DNA of 33,545 bases from CAYJRR01 sp964372275 [NCBI: uncultured bacterium] (GCA_964372275.1 CAYJRR010000044.1:1-33545); one strand, 5' to 3'; positions 17,698-25,603 are shown, counted from the stretch's first letter. Notes: generated by a model not told the origin, from the letters alone. Numbers and translations are program-made.

Positions 17698-18318
17698 CTA
17701 TCCGCCGGCGGGCGACCCTTCGGCCTCGGCGGCGACCTGCTCGAAGTAGCGCATCTCGTCGAGGAGCGCGACCACTTCCTTCAAGGGACCCACGTCGGAC
17801 GGGTTCTCCTCCCAGCGCGCAAACGCCCGATCGGCCGCCGCCAGCCGCCGCTCGCGCTCGGTCTTCGCCCCCGCGCCGATCCGCCCCAGGGCCGCGCGGT
17901 CCCCGGCCGCCTTGGCCTCCGCCAGTTCTTCGCGCGTCTCCATCATCGCCATCAGGAAGGCGGGCTCCATCGCCGCGCGTTCTCGGTCGGCGCCGCCGGC
18001 CTTCAACCCGTGGAGCGAGAGCAGATACTCGGCGCGCCGCACCGGATCGCGCAGCGTGCGCACCGCGTCGTTGAGCAGGGTGGTGTGCTGCAGCGAGAGC
18101 GCCCGTTCCCGCGCGTCGGCCCGTGCGAAACGGTCGGGGTGCAGCCGCCGCGACCGATCGCGCAGGATCCCGGCGAGCGTCTCCGCGTCGAGATGCCAGC
18201 GCCGCGGCAGCCCGAGGAGTTCGAAGTAGTCCCCCGTCCGCGGCGGCTGGAGTTTCCCGCACGCAGGACAGGAGTCTCCCGCGTCCGCCGCGGACTCATT
18301 GCAGTTCCAGCAGCTCAC
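17698..18318 (-). CDS. hscB: Co-chaperone HscB with N-terminal zinc finger
   Basis: 206 residues from GTG 18318. HscB brings IscU to HscA and stimulates its ATPase. A J domain spans about residues 29-95 with the HPD motif at 60-62 (RRLHPDRF), then [23 protein letters not shown], and a C-terminal three-helix IscU-binding part. The N terminus is unusual: C3, C6, C17 and C20 (CWNC then CPAC) form a tetracysteine site followed by KLQPP and DYFELLGL. E. coli HscB lacks this, whereas human HSC20 has the same CWNC...CPQC arrangement ahead of its J domain. It is three bases after iscA and five before hscA. Confidence 0.93.
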   Translation of the reverse strand: MSCWNCNESAADAGDSCPACGKLQPPRTGDYFELLGLPRRWHLDAETLAGILRDRSRRLHPDRFARADARERALSLQHTTLLNDAVRTLRDPVRRAEYLLSLHGLKAGGADRERAAMEPAFLMAMMETREELAEAKAAGDRAALGRIGAGAKTERERRLAAADRAFARWEENPSDVGPLKEVVALLDEMRYFEQVAAEAEGSPAGG

Positions 18319-18321
18319 GTT

Positions 18322-18648
18322 CTAGACGGAGAAGGAGGTCCCGCAGCCGCAGGACTTCTTGACGTTGGGGTTCTCGAGCTGGAAGCCACGCTCCTGCAGC
18401 GTGTTCTTCCAGGCGATCGTCATCCCGTCGAGGAAGACGAACGACTTCGGATCGCAGACCACCCGCGCCCCGTCCGACTCGAACAGCTTGTCGTTCGGCA
18501 GCGGTTTGGTGGCGAAGTCCATCACGTAGGAGAGCCCCGAGCAGCCGCCCCCCTTCACCCCCACGCGCAACGCCCCCTCGACCGCGCCACGCTCGGCGAC
18601 GATGCGCTTGATCTCGACAGCCGCCTGCGGGGTGATCTGGATCGACAT
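18322..18648 (-). CDS. iscA: A-type Fe-S carrier protein
   Basis: 108 residues from ATG 18648 (MSIQITP); a TTG at 18657 would add three residues. A-type carriers hold and transfer Fe-S clusters between IscU and target proteins. The three invariant cysteines are C36 (GGCSGLSY), C100 and C102 (KSCGCG) near the C terminus. It lies between iscU and hscB with very short gaps, the normal ISC order. ErpA-like or SufA-like function cannot be told apart from sequence, but the operon favours IscA. Confidence 0.93.
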   Translation of the reverse strand: MSIQITPQAAVEIKRIVAERGAVEGALRVGVKGGGCSGLSYVMDFATKPLPNDKLFESDGARVVCDPKSFVFLDGMTIAWKNTLQERGFQLENPNVKKSCGCGTSFSV

Positions 18649-18660
18649 CGCGGCCAACCG

Positions 18661-19071
18661 TTAGGCCCCCGCTCCGGCCTTGCCGACGGAGCCGTCGCGC
18701 TTCGACTTGTAGTCGGCGATCGCCGCCTTGATCGCGTCCTCGGCCAGTACCGAGCAGTGGATCTTCACCGGCGGCAGCGCCAGCTCCTGGGCGATGTCCA
18801 TGTTCTTGATCTTCATCGCCTCGTCGATCGTCTTCCCCTTCACCCACTCCGTGACCAGCGACGAGGAGGCGATCGCCGAGCCGCATCCGAAGGTCTTGAA
18901 CTTGGCGTCCTGGATGACGCCGTCGTCGGCGACCTTCAGTTGCAGCTGCATCACGTCGCCGCACGCCGGCGCGCCGACGAGCCCCGTTCCCACGTTCGGG
19001 TCACTCTTGTCGAGCTTCCCGACGTTCCGGGGGTTCTCGTAGTGGTCGATCACTTTTTCGCTGTAGGCCAT
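18661..19071 (-). CDS. iscU: Fe-S cluster scaffold IscU
   Basis: 136 residues from ATG 19071. IscU is the scaffold on which 2Fe-2S clusters are built from IscS-derived sulfur. Ligands visible are C37 with D39 (GAPACGDVM), C63 (TFGCGSA), and H105/C106 (KIHCSVLAEDA). LPPVK at 99-103 is the known HscA recognition motif. The open frame continues far upstream through iscS but only this part is homologous. A short Gly/Ala-rich tail after YKSKRDG is slightly longer than in E. coli. It lies 26 bases after iscS. Confidence 0.96.
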   Translation of the reverse strand: MAYSEKVIDHYENPRNVGKLDKSDPNVGTGLVGAPACGDVMQLQLKVADDGVIQDAKFKTFGCGSAIASSSLVTEWVKGKTIDEAMKIKNMDIAQELALPPVKIHCSVLAEDAIKAAIADYKSKRDGSVGKAGAGA

Positions 19072-19097
19072 CGCTCGTTCCGAGTGTCGTCTTTCCG

Positions 19098-20627
19098 TTA
19101 ATGGGCCGTCCACTGGACCGACTTCAGGTCGATCCCGTCCTTCACCATGTCGTAGAGGGGGGACATCTCGCGGAGCCGCCGGATCTGCTTCACCACCAGG
19201 TCGGCGACGAAGTCGACCTCCTCCTCGGTGTTGAACTTCCCCAGGCCGAAGCGGATCGAGCTGTGGGCGTGCTCCTCCAGCCCCATCGCCCGCAACACGT
19301 AGCTGGGCTCGAGGGTGGCCGAGGTGCAGGCCGAGCCGCTGGAGCAGGCGATGTCCTTGATCGCCATCAGGATCCCCTCCCCCTCCACGTACTCGAAGGC
19401 GACGTTCAGGTTGCCGGGGAGCCGGTGTTCGAGCGATCCGTTGAGCGAGACGTGGTCGAGCTCGGCGAACAGCCGTTTTCGAAGACGCTCGCGCAGCGCG
19501 AGGACCTTGGCGCCGTCCGCGGCCATCTCTTCCTTCGCCCATTTCGCCGCGCTTCCGAGCCCGACGATCCCGGGGACGTTGAGCGTCCCGGAGCGCATCC
19601 CACGCTCGTGGCCGCCGCCGTCGATCTGCGCCGCGATCCGCACCCGCGGCTTGCGCCGGACATAGAGCGCGCCGACCCCCTTCGGACCGTAGAACTTGTG
19701 CGCCGAGAGGGTGAGCAGGTCGATCTTCATCGCCTCGACGTCGACCGGGATCTTGCCGACCGACTGGGTGGCGTCGGTGTGGAACAGCACCTTCGCCTCG
19801 CGGCAGACGGCGCCGATCGCCGCCACGTCGTGGACGGTGCCCACCTCGTTGTTGGCGTGCATGATCGTGACCAGGATCGTGTCGCGCGCCGTCCCCTTCC
19901 GGATCGCGGCGCGAACCTCCTCCGGGCTCACCCGCCCGTCCCGGCCGACCGGCAACACCGTGACGTCGAACCCCTCGTGCGCCAGCCGCTTGGTGGTGTC
20001 GAGCGTCGCCTTGTGCTCGGTGACGCAGGTGACGATGTGCCGCCCCTTCCCTTTGCACGCGTCGAGCGCGAGGCGCGCCGCCTCCGCCGGATCGCCGCGG
20101 TGGACGACGATTCCGCGCTCCGCCGCGAAGGCGGCCAGCTCGTTCCACGCCTTCGTGTCCCCCGGCGTCGACGCCAGGACCAGCACGATCGTGTCGTCTT
20201 CGAGGGTGTCGGCCCGGATCGCGGCGCGCACCGCCGGCGCCGTCGTCTCCGGCGGCAGGACGGTCGACCGGAACCCCTTGGCCGCGAGCTCCGCCGCCAC
20301 CGTCGCGAACCCGGCCGGATCGGCCCCGACCACCAGGACGTGGCGCCCCTTGGTGCGGTAGTACTGCGCCACCCCTTTGATTGCGAGGTTGTTCCCTTCG
20401 GTCGCGCCGGAGGTCCAGACGATCTCCTTGGGATTGGCGCCGATCAGCGCCGCCACCCGGTCGCGCGCCTCCTCCACCGCCGCCTCGGCCTTCCAACCGT
20501 AGGCGTGATTGCGGCTCGCGGCGTTGCCGAACTCCTGCCGGAAATAGGGGAGCATCTCCTCCAGCACGCGCGGATCGATCGGCGTCGTCGCGTGGTAGTC
20601 CATGTAGATCGGAAGTCGTAGCGCCAT
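19098..20627 (-). CDS. iscS: Cysteine desulfurase IscS with an internal partial duplication
   Basis: 509 residues, against about 404 in E. coli. It takes sulfur from cysteine with PLP and passes it to IscU. The start ATG 20627 has AGAAGGG upstream. The family core is complete: [14 protein letters not shown] (72-85), TEHKATLDT with H205, HANNE, DATQS with D285, Q288 and S289, [10 protein letters not shown] with PLP lysine K311, the [12 protein letters not shown] block, and SSGSACTSA with catalytic C434. Extra residues about 94-193 lie between [13 protein letters not shown] and the usual GRHIV strand. They resemble the segment that follows (195-298): GRH, then LA..GF..TVLP, VRAAIR and DTI recur in order. 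The first copy lacks the His, Asp and Gln active residues. The frame is open throughout, so this is an insertion, not a broken gene. Confidence 0.93.
   Translation of the reverse strand: MALRLPIYMDYHATTPIDPRVLEEMLPYFRQEFGNAASRNHAYGWKAEAAVEEARDRVAALIGANPKEIVWTSGATEGNNLAIKGVAQYYRTKGRHVLVVGADPAGFATVAAELAAKGFRSTVLPPETTAPAVRAAIRADTLEDDTIVLVLASTPGDTKAWNELAAFAAERGIVVHRGDPAEAARLALDACKGKGRHIVTCVTEHKATLDTTKRLAHEGFDVTVLPVGRDGRVSPEEVRAAIRKGTARDTILVTIMHANNEVGTVHDVAAIGAVCREAKVLFHTDATQSVGKIPVDVEAMKIDLLTLSAHKFYGPKGVGALYVRRKPRVRIAAQIDGGGHERGMRSGTLNVPGIVGLGSAAKWAKEEMAADGAKVLALRERLRKRLFAELDHVSLNGSLEHRLPGNLNVAFEYVEGEGILMAIKDIACSSGSACTSATLEPSYVLRAMGLEEHAHSSIRFGLGKFNTEEEVDFVADLVVKQIRRLREMSPLYDMVKDGIDLKSVQWTAH
19734..20348 (-). 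repeat. Degenerate tandem duplication within iscS
   Basis: Codons for residues about 94-193 (20348-20049) and 195-298 (20045-19734) encode similar segments. A 14-base identical stretch (CGGATCGCGGCGCG on the plus strand) occurs at 19900-19913 and 20215-20228, an offset of 315 bases or 105 codons. The copies otherwise diverge, so the duplication is old. Confidence 0.65.
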
Positions 20628-20638
20628 CGTGAACCCTT

Positions 20639-21124
20639 CTACCCCTTGAAGAACCCGGCCACGAGCGAGGGGCTCGAGCCGACGCGGTCCGGACCTCCGA
20701 CGTCGCACTGCGAGCAGGCGCTCACCGCGTGCGTATGCTCGTCGCACACCGTCCCGCAGGTTTCGAGGTACTCGAGACTCGCCTCCAGTTCGCGGGTGAG
20801 CGCGCGCAGGCGGTCGATCTGCGCGCGCGTCTCCGCCAGCTTCTCCCGGTAGAGGCCGCGCACGTATCCCATCGACTGCGGACCCGAGGCCCCCCCCTCC
20901 CAGTCGTGACGGAACCCCTGGATCTGGTGGAGGCTGAAACCGAGGTCGTTCAGGTGGGCGATCCACTTCACGCGCACCACGCTCTCGGCCCCGTAGAGGC
21001 GGAACCCCCCCTTCGATCGCTCGACCGGGTGGAGAAGTCCCATCTCTTCGTAGAGATGGAGCGCGCGCACGCTCTTTCCCGTCAGCCGGGAAAGCTCGCC
21101 GATCTTGAGTCGTCGCCCGTGCAT
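20639..21124 (-). CDS. MerR-family regulator with a four-cysteine tail, heading the ISC operon
   Basis: 161 residues. The N-terminal winged helix is typical of MerR ([20 protein letters not shown], then [28 protein letters not shown]). A dimerisation coiled coil follows (about 90-120), then C123, C127, C137 and C140 (CX3C-X9-CX2C) with nearby histidines. SoxR, the Fe-S MerR protein, has a different spacing (CX2CXCX5C). The gene ends 11 bases before iscS, in the place where proteobacterial operons have iscR (Rrf2 family). A cluster- or metal-sensing role controlling Fe-S assembly is a reasonable inference. The palindrome at 21138-21165 starts 14 bases upstream and is the likely operator. Confidence 0.85.
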   Translation of the reverse strand: MHGRRLKIGELSRLTGKSVRALHLYEEMGLLHPVERSKGGFRLYGAESVVRVKWIAHLNDLGFSLHQIQGFRHDWEGGASGPQSMGYVRGLYREKLAETRAQIDRLRALTRELEASLEYLETCGTVCDEHTHAVSACSQCDVGGPDRVGSSPSLVAGFFKG

Positions 21125-21137
21125 ATCGCCCCGAAAT

Positions 21138-21165
21138 CAAACCCTAACGTATACGTAAGGGTTTG
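21138..21165. promoter_or_regulatory. Near-perfect 28-bp palindrome, probable MerR operator
   Basis: Arms CAAACCCT and AGGGTTTG flank the core ACGTATACGT; 13 of 14 base pairs match, the single mismatch being A21146/A21157. The inner 22 bases have the size and symmetry of MerR-family operators such as that of ZntR. It lies between the divergent merR-type gene and the amidohydrolase gene, 14 bases before the merR start. I could not place convincing -35/-10 boxes around it. Confidence 0.7.
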
Positions 21166-21240
21166 TTATGGCCTCGAATCTAGGGGATCGAAGCACCGAG
21201 GTCAATCGGAAAGATACCCGAATTAACCGGGACTTAGGAT

Positions 21241-21246
21241 TATACT
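21241..21246 (+). promoter_or_regulatory. Candidate -10 element (TATACT) for the amidohydrolase gene
   Basis: TATACT lies eight bases before GTG 21255, in a locally AT-rich stretch. This would start transcription at about the start codon. No good -35 is seen. Confidence 0.45.
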
Positions 21247-21254
21247 ATGGGAAG

Positions 21255-22631
21255 GTGCCGCGGACGCGAACCGCCGGAACCGTGCGGTGGCTGCTCCTGC
21301 CCGTGCTGGCAGGCTGCGCGTCGGAGTCACTCGTCCGACTCGAGGTGCCCAAGGGGGCGATCGTTCTGTCGGGGGCCGCCGTCTACCTCGGCGAGGGACG
21401 GACGCTGGACGACGCGCTGCTGGTGATCGACGGCGACCGGATCGTCGGACTCTCGCCGCGGCCCGGCGGGCGCATCGCCCTCCCCCGGGACGCGACGGTG
21501 ATCGACCTCGACGGGCGCACCGTCGTTCCCGGGCTGATCGAGCTCCACGCGCATCTGGCCGCCGACGGCTGTTTCGCCGAACCGATGACCGAGCCGCGAT
21601 TGCGCCGGCAACTGCGCGCCTACCTCCACCACGGCGTCACCACGGTCGTCGACCTCGGCTCGTCGGTCTGGCTGTCGGAGGAACGACGTCGCGCGCGCGA
21701 GGAGGAATGGGACTCTCCGGAGATCCTCCTCGCCGGCCCGATGATCACCGCACCTGGCGGCCATCCCGCCGCGGCCGAAGGCCGGCACGGCGGCGCCGCA
21801 CGACGCGTCTCCGACTCCGAGGAGGCCCGCCTCGCAGTCGGCGAGATCGCCGATCGCGGGGGGGACCTGGTGAAGGCGGTGCTCGAGGCCGGCGGCTTCG
21901 GCGGTCTTCCGGTCTCGCCGTCACTGGGGAGCGCGGAGCTGCAGGCGATCGCCGACGAGGCCCACGCACGCGGATTGCGGCTGTTCGTCCACGTCTCGTC
22001 GGCGGCGGAGGCGATGCTCGCGATCGACGCCGGCGCCGACGTGCTGGCCCACCTGCCGATCCGGGAACCGATGTCGGAGGAGCTGGCGGCCTCCTTGCGC
22101 GACGCAAAGATCCCGGTGATCAGCACGCTCTCGGAGGTGGAGGGGGTCTTCCGCCTGCTCGACGAGCCGGCATGGATCGACCGGATGGAGGCGAAAGGAG
22201 TCGTCGACGCCGACGTCGCCGCCGCCTGCCGCGGACCGGAGGTCGTCTCCCGCGCGGCGCAGACCCCGTTCACCGACTACGCGCGCGCGCAGTTCGAGGT
22301 GGCGCGGAGGAACGTCGCCACGCTCGAGGCGGCCGGGGCGGAGGTCGTCGCCGGCACCGACGCCGGCAGCCTCTACGTCTTCCACGGCGCCGGGGTGCAC
22401 CGGGAGTTGGAGCTGCTGGTGGAGTCGGGCTTGAGCCCCGACGAGGCGCTCGACGCGGCGACGCTGCATGCGGCGGCCGCGCTGGGACGAGAGGACCTGG
22501 GGGCGATCCGCCCGGGGCGGCGCGCCGACCTGCTGGTGGTCGAAGGGAACGTCAACGAATCGCTCGCGCCGCTGTCACGGATCGAGATCGTGGTTCGCGC
22601 CGGACGGCTCTACCGCCGCGACGACCTGTAG
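21255..22631 (+). CDS. Amidohydrolase-family lipoprotein
   Basis: 458 residues from GTG 21255. An in-frame ATG at 21168 would add 29 residues ahead of a lipoprotein signal, so the GTG is preferred; it gives a basic start, WLLLPVLAG and lipobox C21. The protein would be anchored in the envelope. The rest is a metal-dependent hydrolase of the imidazolonepropionase/prolidase-like group: beta-sandwich edges (GAAVYLGEGRTLDDALLVID), then H98 and H100 (ELHAHL), K207, H246, H266 and D369 (AGTDAG), the usual ligand set for one or two metals. The C-terminal LGAIRPGRRADLLVV is typical. Substrates range from cyclic amides to dipeptides and cannot be read here. It is divergent from merR-isc and followed by a hairpin. 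Confidence 0.85.
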   Translation: MPRTRTAGTVRWLLLPVLAGCASESLVRLEVPKGAIVLSGAAVYLGEGRTLDDALLVIDGDRIVGLSPRPGGRIALPRDATVIDLDGRTVVPGLIELHAHLAADGCFAEPMTEPRLRRQLRAYLHHGVTTVVDLGSSVWLSEERRRAREEEWDSPEILLAGPMITAPGGHPAAAEGRHGGAARRVSDSEEARLAVGEIADRGGDLVKAVLEAGGFGGLPVSPSLGSAELQAIADEAHARGLRLFVHVSSAAEAMLAIDAGADVLAHLPIREPMSEELAASLRDAKIPVISTLSEVEGVFRLLDEPAWIDRMEAKGVVDADVAAACRGPEVVSRAAQTPFTDYARAQFEVARRNVATLEAAGAEVVAGTDAGSLYVFHGAGVHRELELLVESGLSPDEALDAATLHAAAALGREDLGAIRPGRRADLLVVEGNVNESLAPLSRIEIVVRAGRLYRRDDL

Positions 22632-22648
22632 AGCCGGCAATGGCAACT

Positions 22649-22670
22649 GCCGCCAACGCCGTGTGGCGGC
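22649..22670 (+). terminator. Hairpin after the amidohydrolase gene
   Basis: GCCGCCA (22649-22655), 8-base loop, TGGCGGC (22664-22670), 18 bases after the stop. No U tract follows, so termination efficiency is uncertain. It separates this gene from the caspase-like gene. Confidence 0.4.
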
Positions 22671-22724
22671 GATCGCCCAGGTGGTGACGGCACCCCCACC
22701 CTTGGAAGGCGCAACGTCCCGGAA

Positions 22725-22755
22725 CCGAGAACGAATTCTCGGGAACGGCGGTTGC
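22725..22755 (+). promoter_or_regulatory. Inverted repeat plus sigma-54-like element before the caspase-like gene
   Basis: CCGAGAA-CGAA-TTCTCGG (22725-22742) is a perfect inverted repeat. It runs directly into GGGAAC-GGCGG-TTGC (22741-22755). The GG and GC doublets are spaced as in a -24/-12 promoter (TGGCAC-N5-TTGC), with mismatches at two positions. The same layout precedes the operon at 26425. The predicted start at 22767 leaves only five bases before the ATG at 22772, which is a weakness. Confidence 0.45.
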
Positions 22756-22771
22756 AGCGCGTCGCCCGCCC

Positions 22772-24205
22772 ATGAGAGGGACGACTTTCGGGCGTGCCGC
22801 GGCGGTGGCGCTCGCCCTGCACGCCAGCCCGGCGATCGCCGACATTCTGTTGATCGACACCAACGACCAGGCGGTCGAACGCCAGGCGGCGATCCAGCTC
22901 GGCCGGACCTACGGCGAGGCGGTTCACATCGTCCCGGGAGAAGGTCCGGAGCTCGACGCCGTCTTCGCCCGCGCCGAACGAGGCGAGATCCGGCTCACGA
23001 CGATCGTCGGTTCGGGGCACTCCGGCGGGACGACCTTCTTCGGAAAACAGGGACGTCTCTCGATCGTCGACGAGCTGGTGGAGAAGCATCCGAAGGCGCG
23101 CAAGCAGGTCCGCCATTTCATCGGACTCGGCTGCTACACCGGCACCAAGTACAACGGCATCGAGTGGCAGCGGCGGTTTCCGAACGCCACGGTGATCGCG
23201 GGCTTCGCCGGCTCGGCTCCTTCGGGAGCATGGAGCGCCAAGTTCCTGCGCGAGGTGTACTCGGCGATCGGGGACGCGCGGCGGCAGGCCGGCGGAAACG
23301 ACGGGCTCGCGCGGCAATTGGGCCAGGCGCCCGCGAGACAGGCGCTGCGCCAGACCCTCGCCGCGCTCGCCAGCGTGCGGAACACGGTCGGCACGTTCCT
23401 GATCTGCGAGCAGTTCTACGATCCGAAGGGCACGAGCAAGGCGAAGACGCGCGAGCAGATGTACCAGGGGATGTCGGTCTTCCAGAACTACCTCAACGCC
23501 TGGGGGAACCAGGAGGACGTGCCGCCGGACCCGCACGCGACCTCGCCGCTGCGCGTCTTCTACAACGACGTGCAGAGCTACCTCGGCGTCGCCGATCCGA
23601 GTGAGCGGGAGTTGCTGCTCAAGATCAAGGAGCAGACGATCCGTCTCATCTACTTCGGCAACGTGAAGAGGTCCTGGGCACGTGCGCACGAACCGGAGCG
23701 CGCGGGCGTCAACCGCACCCTGGGGGCGGCGGGAAAGCCGACGGTGCCGCCGCCCGCCGAGCTTGCCCGCATGACACGCCGTCAGGTGCTCAACCTCGGC
23801 TACTCGCTGGACGAGGCGCTCTCCGCCATCGAGGCCGACGCGGCGTCGCCGATCCCCAACGAATCGACGGCGAACGCGCGGTCGGCCGAGGACGAGCGGA
23901 TCGCCGCCGCGCGAATGGCGGAGGACGACGCGCTCGCGGCGGCCCGCCTGGAGCAGGACCGGCGGACCGGGATGTCCGCGGCCGAGCGGCAGTCGCTCGA
24001 GCTGGCACGCCGCGCCGAGGATGCGGAACGGGCGGCCGTCCGCGGGCGGGAGGACGAAGCGCGATCGGCCGCCCGCCGGTCCGAGGACGAAGCCGCCGCG
24101 GCGCGTCATCCCGGCCAGACGGAGCGTGCGGCCCTCCGCAAGTTCGTCGAAGATTACAAGCGGCAGCTCGTCGAACTCGACACGCCGTTCGAATGGATCG
24201 ATTAG
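22772..24205 (+). CDS. Secreted caspase-like (clan CD-type) protein with Ala/Glu/Arg repeat tail
   Basis: 477 residues. Signal peptide 1-23 (VALALHASPAIA, then DILL). Residues 24-165 alternate strands and helices as in caspase/CHAT folds: DILLIDTND; a helix; EAVHIVPG; a helix; TTIVGSGHSGG with H83; RHFIGLGCYTG with C121; then NATVIAGFAGSAPSG. The His-Gly-type motif followed 38 residues later by a Cys after a hydrophobic strand is the clan CD dyad pattern, so a cysteine peptidase is suggested. A middle region (170-335) has no recognised domain. Residues about 360-460 are rich in Ala, Arg, Glu and Asp with recurring AEDxxxAAAR units, probably coiled coil. The family is inferred from motif and fold pattern only; loss of activity is possible. 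A small secreted protein follows 34 bases later. Confidence 0.7.
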   Translation: MRGTTFGRAAAVALALHASPAIADILLIDTNDQAVERQAAIQLGRTYGEAVHIVPGEGPELDAVFARAERGEIRLTTIVGSGHSGGTTFFGKQGRLSIVDELVEKHPKARKQVRHFIGLGCYTGTKYNGIEWQRRFPNATVIAGFAGSAPSGAWSAKFLREVYSAIGDARRQAGGNDGLARQLGQAPARQALRQTLAALASVRNTVGTFLICEQFYDPKGTSKAKTREQMYQGMSVFQNYLNAWGNQEDVPPDPHATSPLRVFYNDVQSYLGVADPSERELLLKIKEQTIRLIYFGNVKRSWARAHEPERAGVNRTLGAAGKPTVPPPAELARMTRRQVLNLGYSLDEALSAIEADAASPIPNESTANARSAEDERIAAARMAEDDALAAARLEQDRRTGMSAAERQSLELARRAEDAERAAVRGREDEARSAARRSEDEAAAARHPGQTERAALRKFVEDYKRQLVELDTPFEWID

Positions 24206-24239
24206 CGGACCTCTTCCAATGGACCAGGGGCGACTCACG

Positions 24240-24665
24240 ATGATCTCCAGCTCGACCGTCCTGCTCTCCTTCGTGTCGTTCCTCGCGGCGGCGGGCACCG
24301 CCCCCGCGGAAGCCGCCAAGGGCCCGTCCGTCACCGCCTCGGTGCCGGCGGCCTGCGCCGACGTGTGGAAGGAGGTCTACCCGCAGTTCGACAAGGGCGG
24401 GTGGAAGGTGACGGTCCTCGATCCCCGCGAGAAGGATCTGAAGGTTCCCGTCCCCGAGGTCCTCGAATCGTTCGTGACGGCGGTTCCCGGACTGTCGGAC
24501 GCGCTCGCCTCGATGGACGCGCTCGATCGCGACCTGTTCTACGTGCGCGTGCGCGGCAAATCGCTCGCCGAGCTCAAGCGCCACTACCCGAAGATCGAGC
24601 CGGCGACCCTTCGCGCCGCGAAGCTCCAGGCCTGCCGCGACGTCGCCGCCGAAACCGGCGAGTAG
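24240..24665 (+). CDS. Small secreted protein, unknown function
   Basis: 141 residues from ATG 24240 (AGGGG about ten bases upstream); ATG 24219 is an in-frame alternative. The N terminus STVLLSFVSFLAAAGTAPAEA is a signal peptide. The mature part of about 115 residues is mixed alpha/beta with two cysteines (AACADVW and QACRDV) that could form a disulfide. I recognise no family. It follows the caspase-like gene on the same strand and may be its inhibitor, chaperone or substrate; this is only a guess from position. Confidence 0.65.
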   Translation: MISSSTVLLSFVSFLAAAGTAPAEAAKGPSVTASVPAACADVWKEVYPQFDKGGWKVTVLDPREKDLKVPVPEVLESFVTAVPGLSDALASMDALDRDLFYVRVRGKSLAELKRHYPKIEPATLRAAKLQACRDVAAETGE

Positions 24666-24680
24666 CCGTCCGCGCTTCGG

Positions 24681-24700
24681 GCCGGGGGGATTTCCCCGGC
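24681..24700. terminator. Hairpin between convergent genes
   Basis: GCCGGGG (24681-24687), loop of six bases, CCCCGGC (24694-24700). It fills the 41-base gap between the stop of the small secreted gene and the stop of nfo on the other strand. Confidence 0.6.
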
Positions 24701-24706
24701 TTCCCC

Positions 24707-25561
24707 TCAGGAGCGCTTCTCGAGGCGGCGAAGGCGTTTCAGGTTGAGCTTGAAGCTCATCTCGCCGTTCTCCAGCGGCGGCGTCTCCAGCACCGCCGGA
24801 TGGTCGGCGAACCGCGGATCGTTCACCAGCAGCCGGAACGGCTCCTTCCCCAGGAATCCGTCGCCGATCCACGCGTGGCGATCGACGCGGCAGTTCAAGT
24901 CCTTCTTCGAGTCGTTGAGGTGGAAGGCGCGCAGATGGCGCAGGCCGACGACGCGGTCGAACGCCGACCACATCGCCTCGTACCCCTCGACGCGGCGCAG
25001 GTCGTAGCCGGCGGCGAAAGCGTGGCAGGTGTCGAAGCAGATGCCGACGCGCCGCCCGTGTTTCGCCGCGGCGCGGATCGCCGCGAGGTGCTCGAAGCGC
25101 CAGCCGATGCACGCCCCCTGGCCGGCGGTGTTCTCAAGGAGCAGGTCGGCGGCCAGCGCCGGCCGCGCTTCGAAGACGTCGTCGATCGCCGCCGCCACGC
25201 GCCCGATTCCGTCGTCTTCCGAACCGTCGCGGGTGGTCGATCCTGGATGGAGGACCAGGAACGGGATCCGGAGCCGGTCGCATCGCTCGAGCTCGTCGGC
25301 CAGCGCCGTGACCGATTTCCGCCAGAGCAGCGGATCGGGCGAGGCTAGGTTGATGAGGTAGCTGCCGTGCGTGATCACCGGCAGCCGCGCGCGGTCGACG
25401 GCGCGCCCGAAGTCGTCGCACTCCTCGCGCGATAGCTCCTTGCCTTTCCATTGGCTCGACGACTTGGTGAAGACCTGGAGCGAATCGCAGCCGTCCGCGA
25501 GCGCGCGCTCGACCGCCTTCGGCATCCCACCCGCGATCGACTCGTGCGCGCCGAGCTTCAA
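24707..25561 (-). CDS. nfo: Endonuclease IV (AP endonuclease)
   Basis: 284 residues from a TTG start at 25561 (LKLGAHESIAGG), which matches the usual family start and the 285 residues of E. coli Nfo. The open frame continues upstream but without homology. Nfo cuts DNA 5' of abasic sites in base excision repair. Zinc-site motifs are visible: LVLHPGS, LLLENTAGQG, GICFDTCHAFAAGYDL, FHLNDSKKDLNCRVDRHAWIGDG and the final AVLETP. It has no close functional partner here; a divergent membrane-protein gene starts 42 bases away. Confidence 0.95.
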   Translation of the reverse strand: MKLGAHESIAGGMPKAVERALADGCDSLQVFTKSSSQWKGKELSREECDDFGRAVDRARLPVITHGSYLINLASPDPLLWRKSVTALADELERCDRLRIPFLVLHPGSTTRDGSEDDGIGRVAAAIDDVFEARPALAADLLLENTAGQGACIGWRFEHLAAIRAAAKHGRRVGICFDTCHAFAAGYDLRRVEGYEAMWSAFDRVVGLRHLRAFHLNDSKKDLNCRVDRHAWIGDGFLGKEPFRLLVNDPRFADHPAVLETPPLENGEMSFKLNLKRLRRLEKRS

Positions 25562-25603
25562 GTTGCTAGAAGGGTAGCCGGCGAACCGAGCCCGCGTCCA
25601 CGC

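Noticed and set aside
19098-20627. iscS length explained by frameshift or gene fusion
   Set aside because: One frame is open throughout, all active residues are in order, and the extra part resembles the adjacent segment of the same protein.
20639-21124. Annotation as SoxR
   Set aside because: Cysteine spacing is CX3C-X9-CX2C, not CX2CXCX5C, and the context is the ISC operon.
21168-21254. Longer amidohydrolase start at ATG 21168
   Set aside because: It would bury the lipoprotein signal behind 29 polar residues and would lie upstream of the TATACT element.
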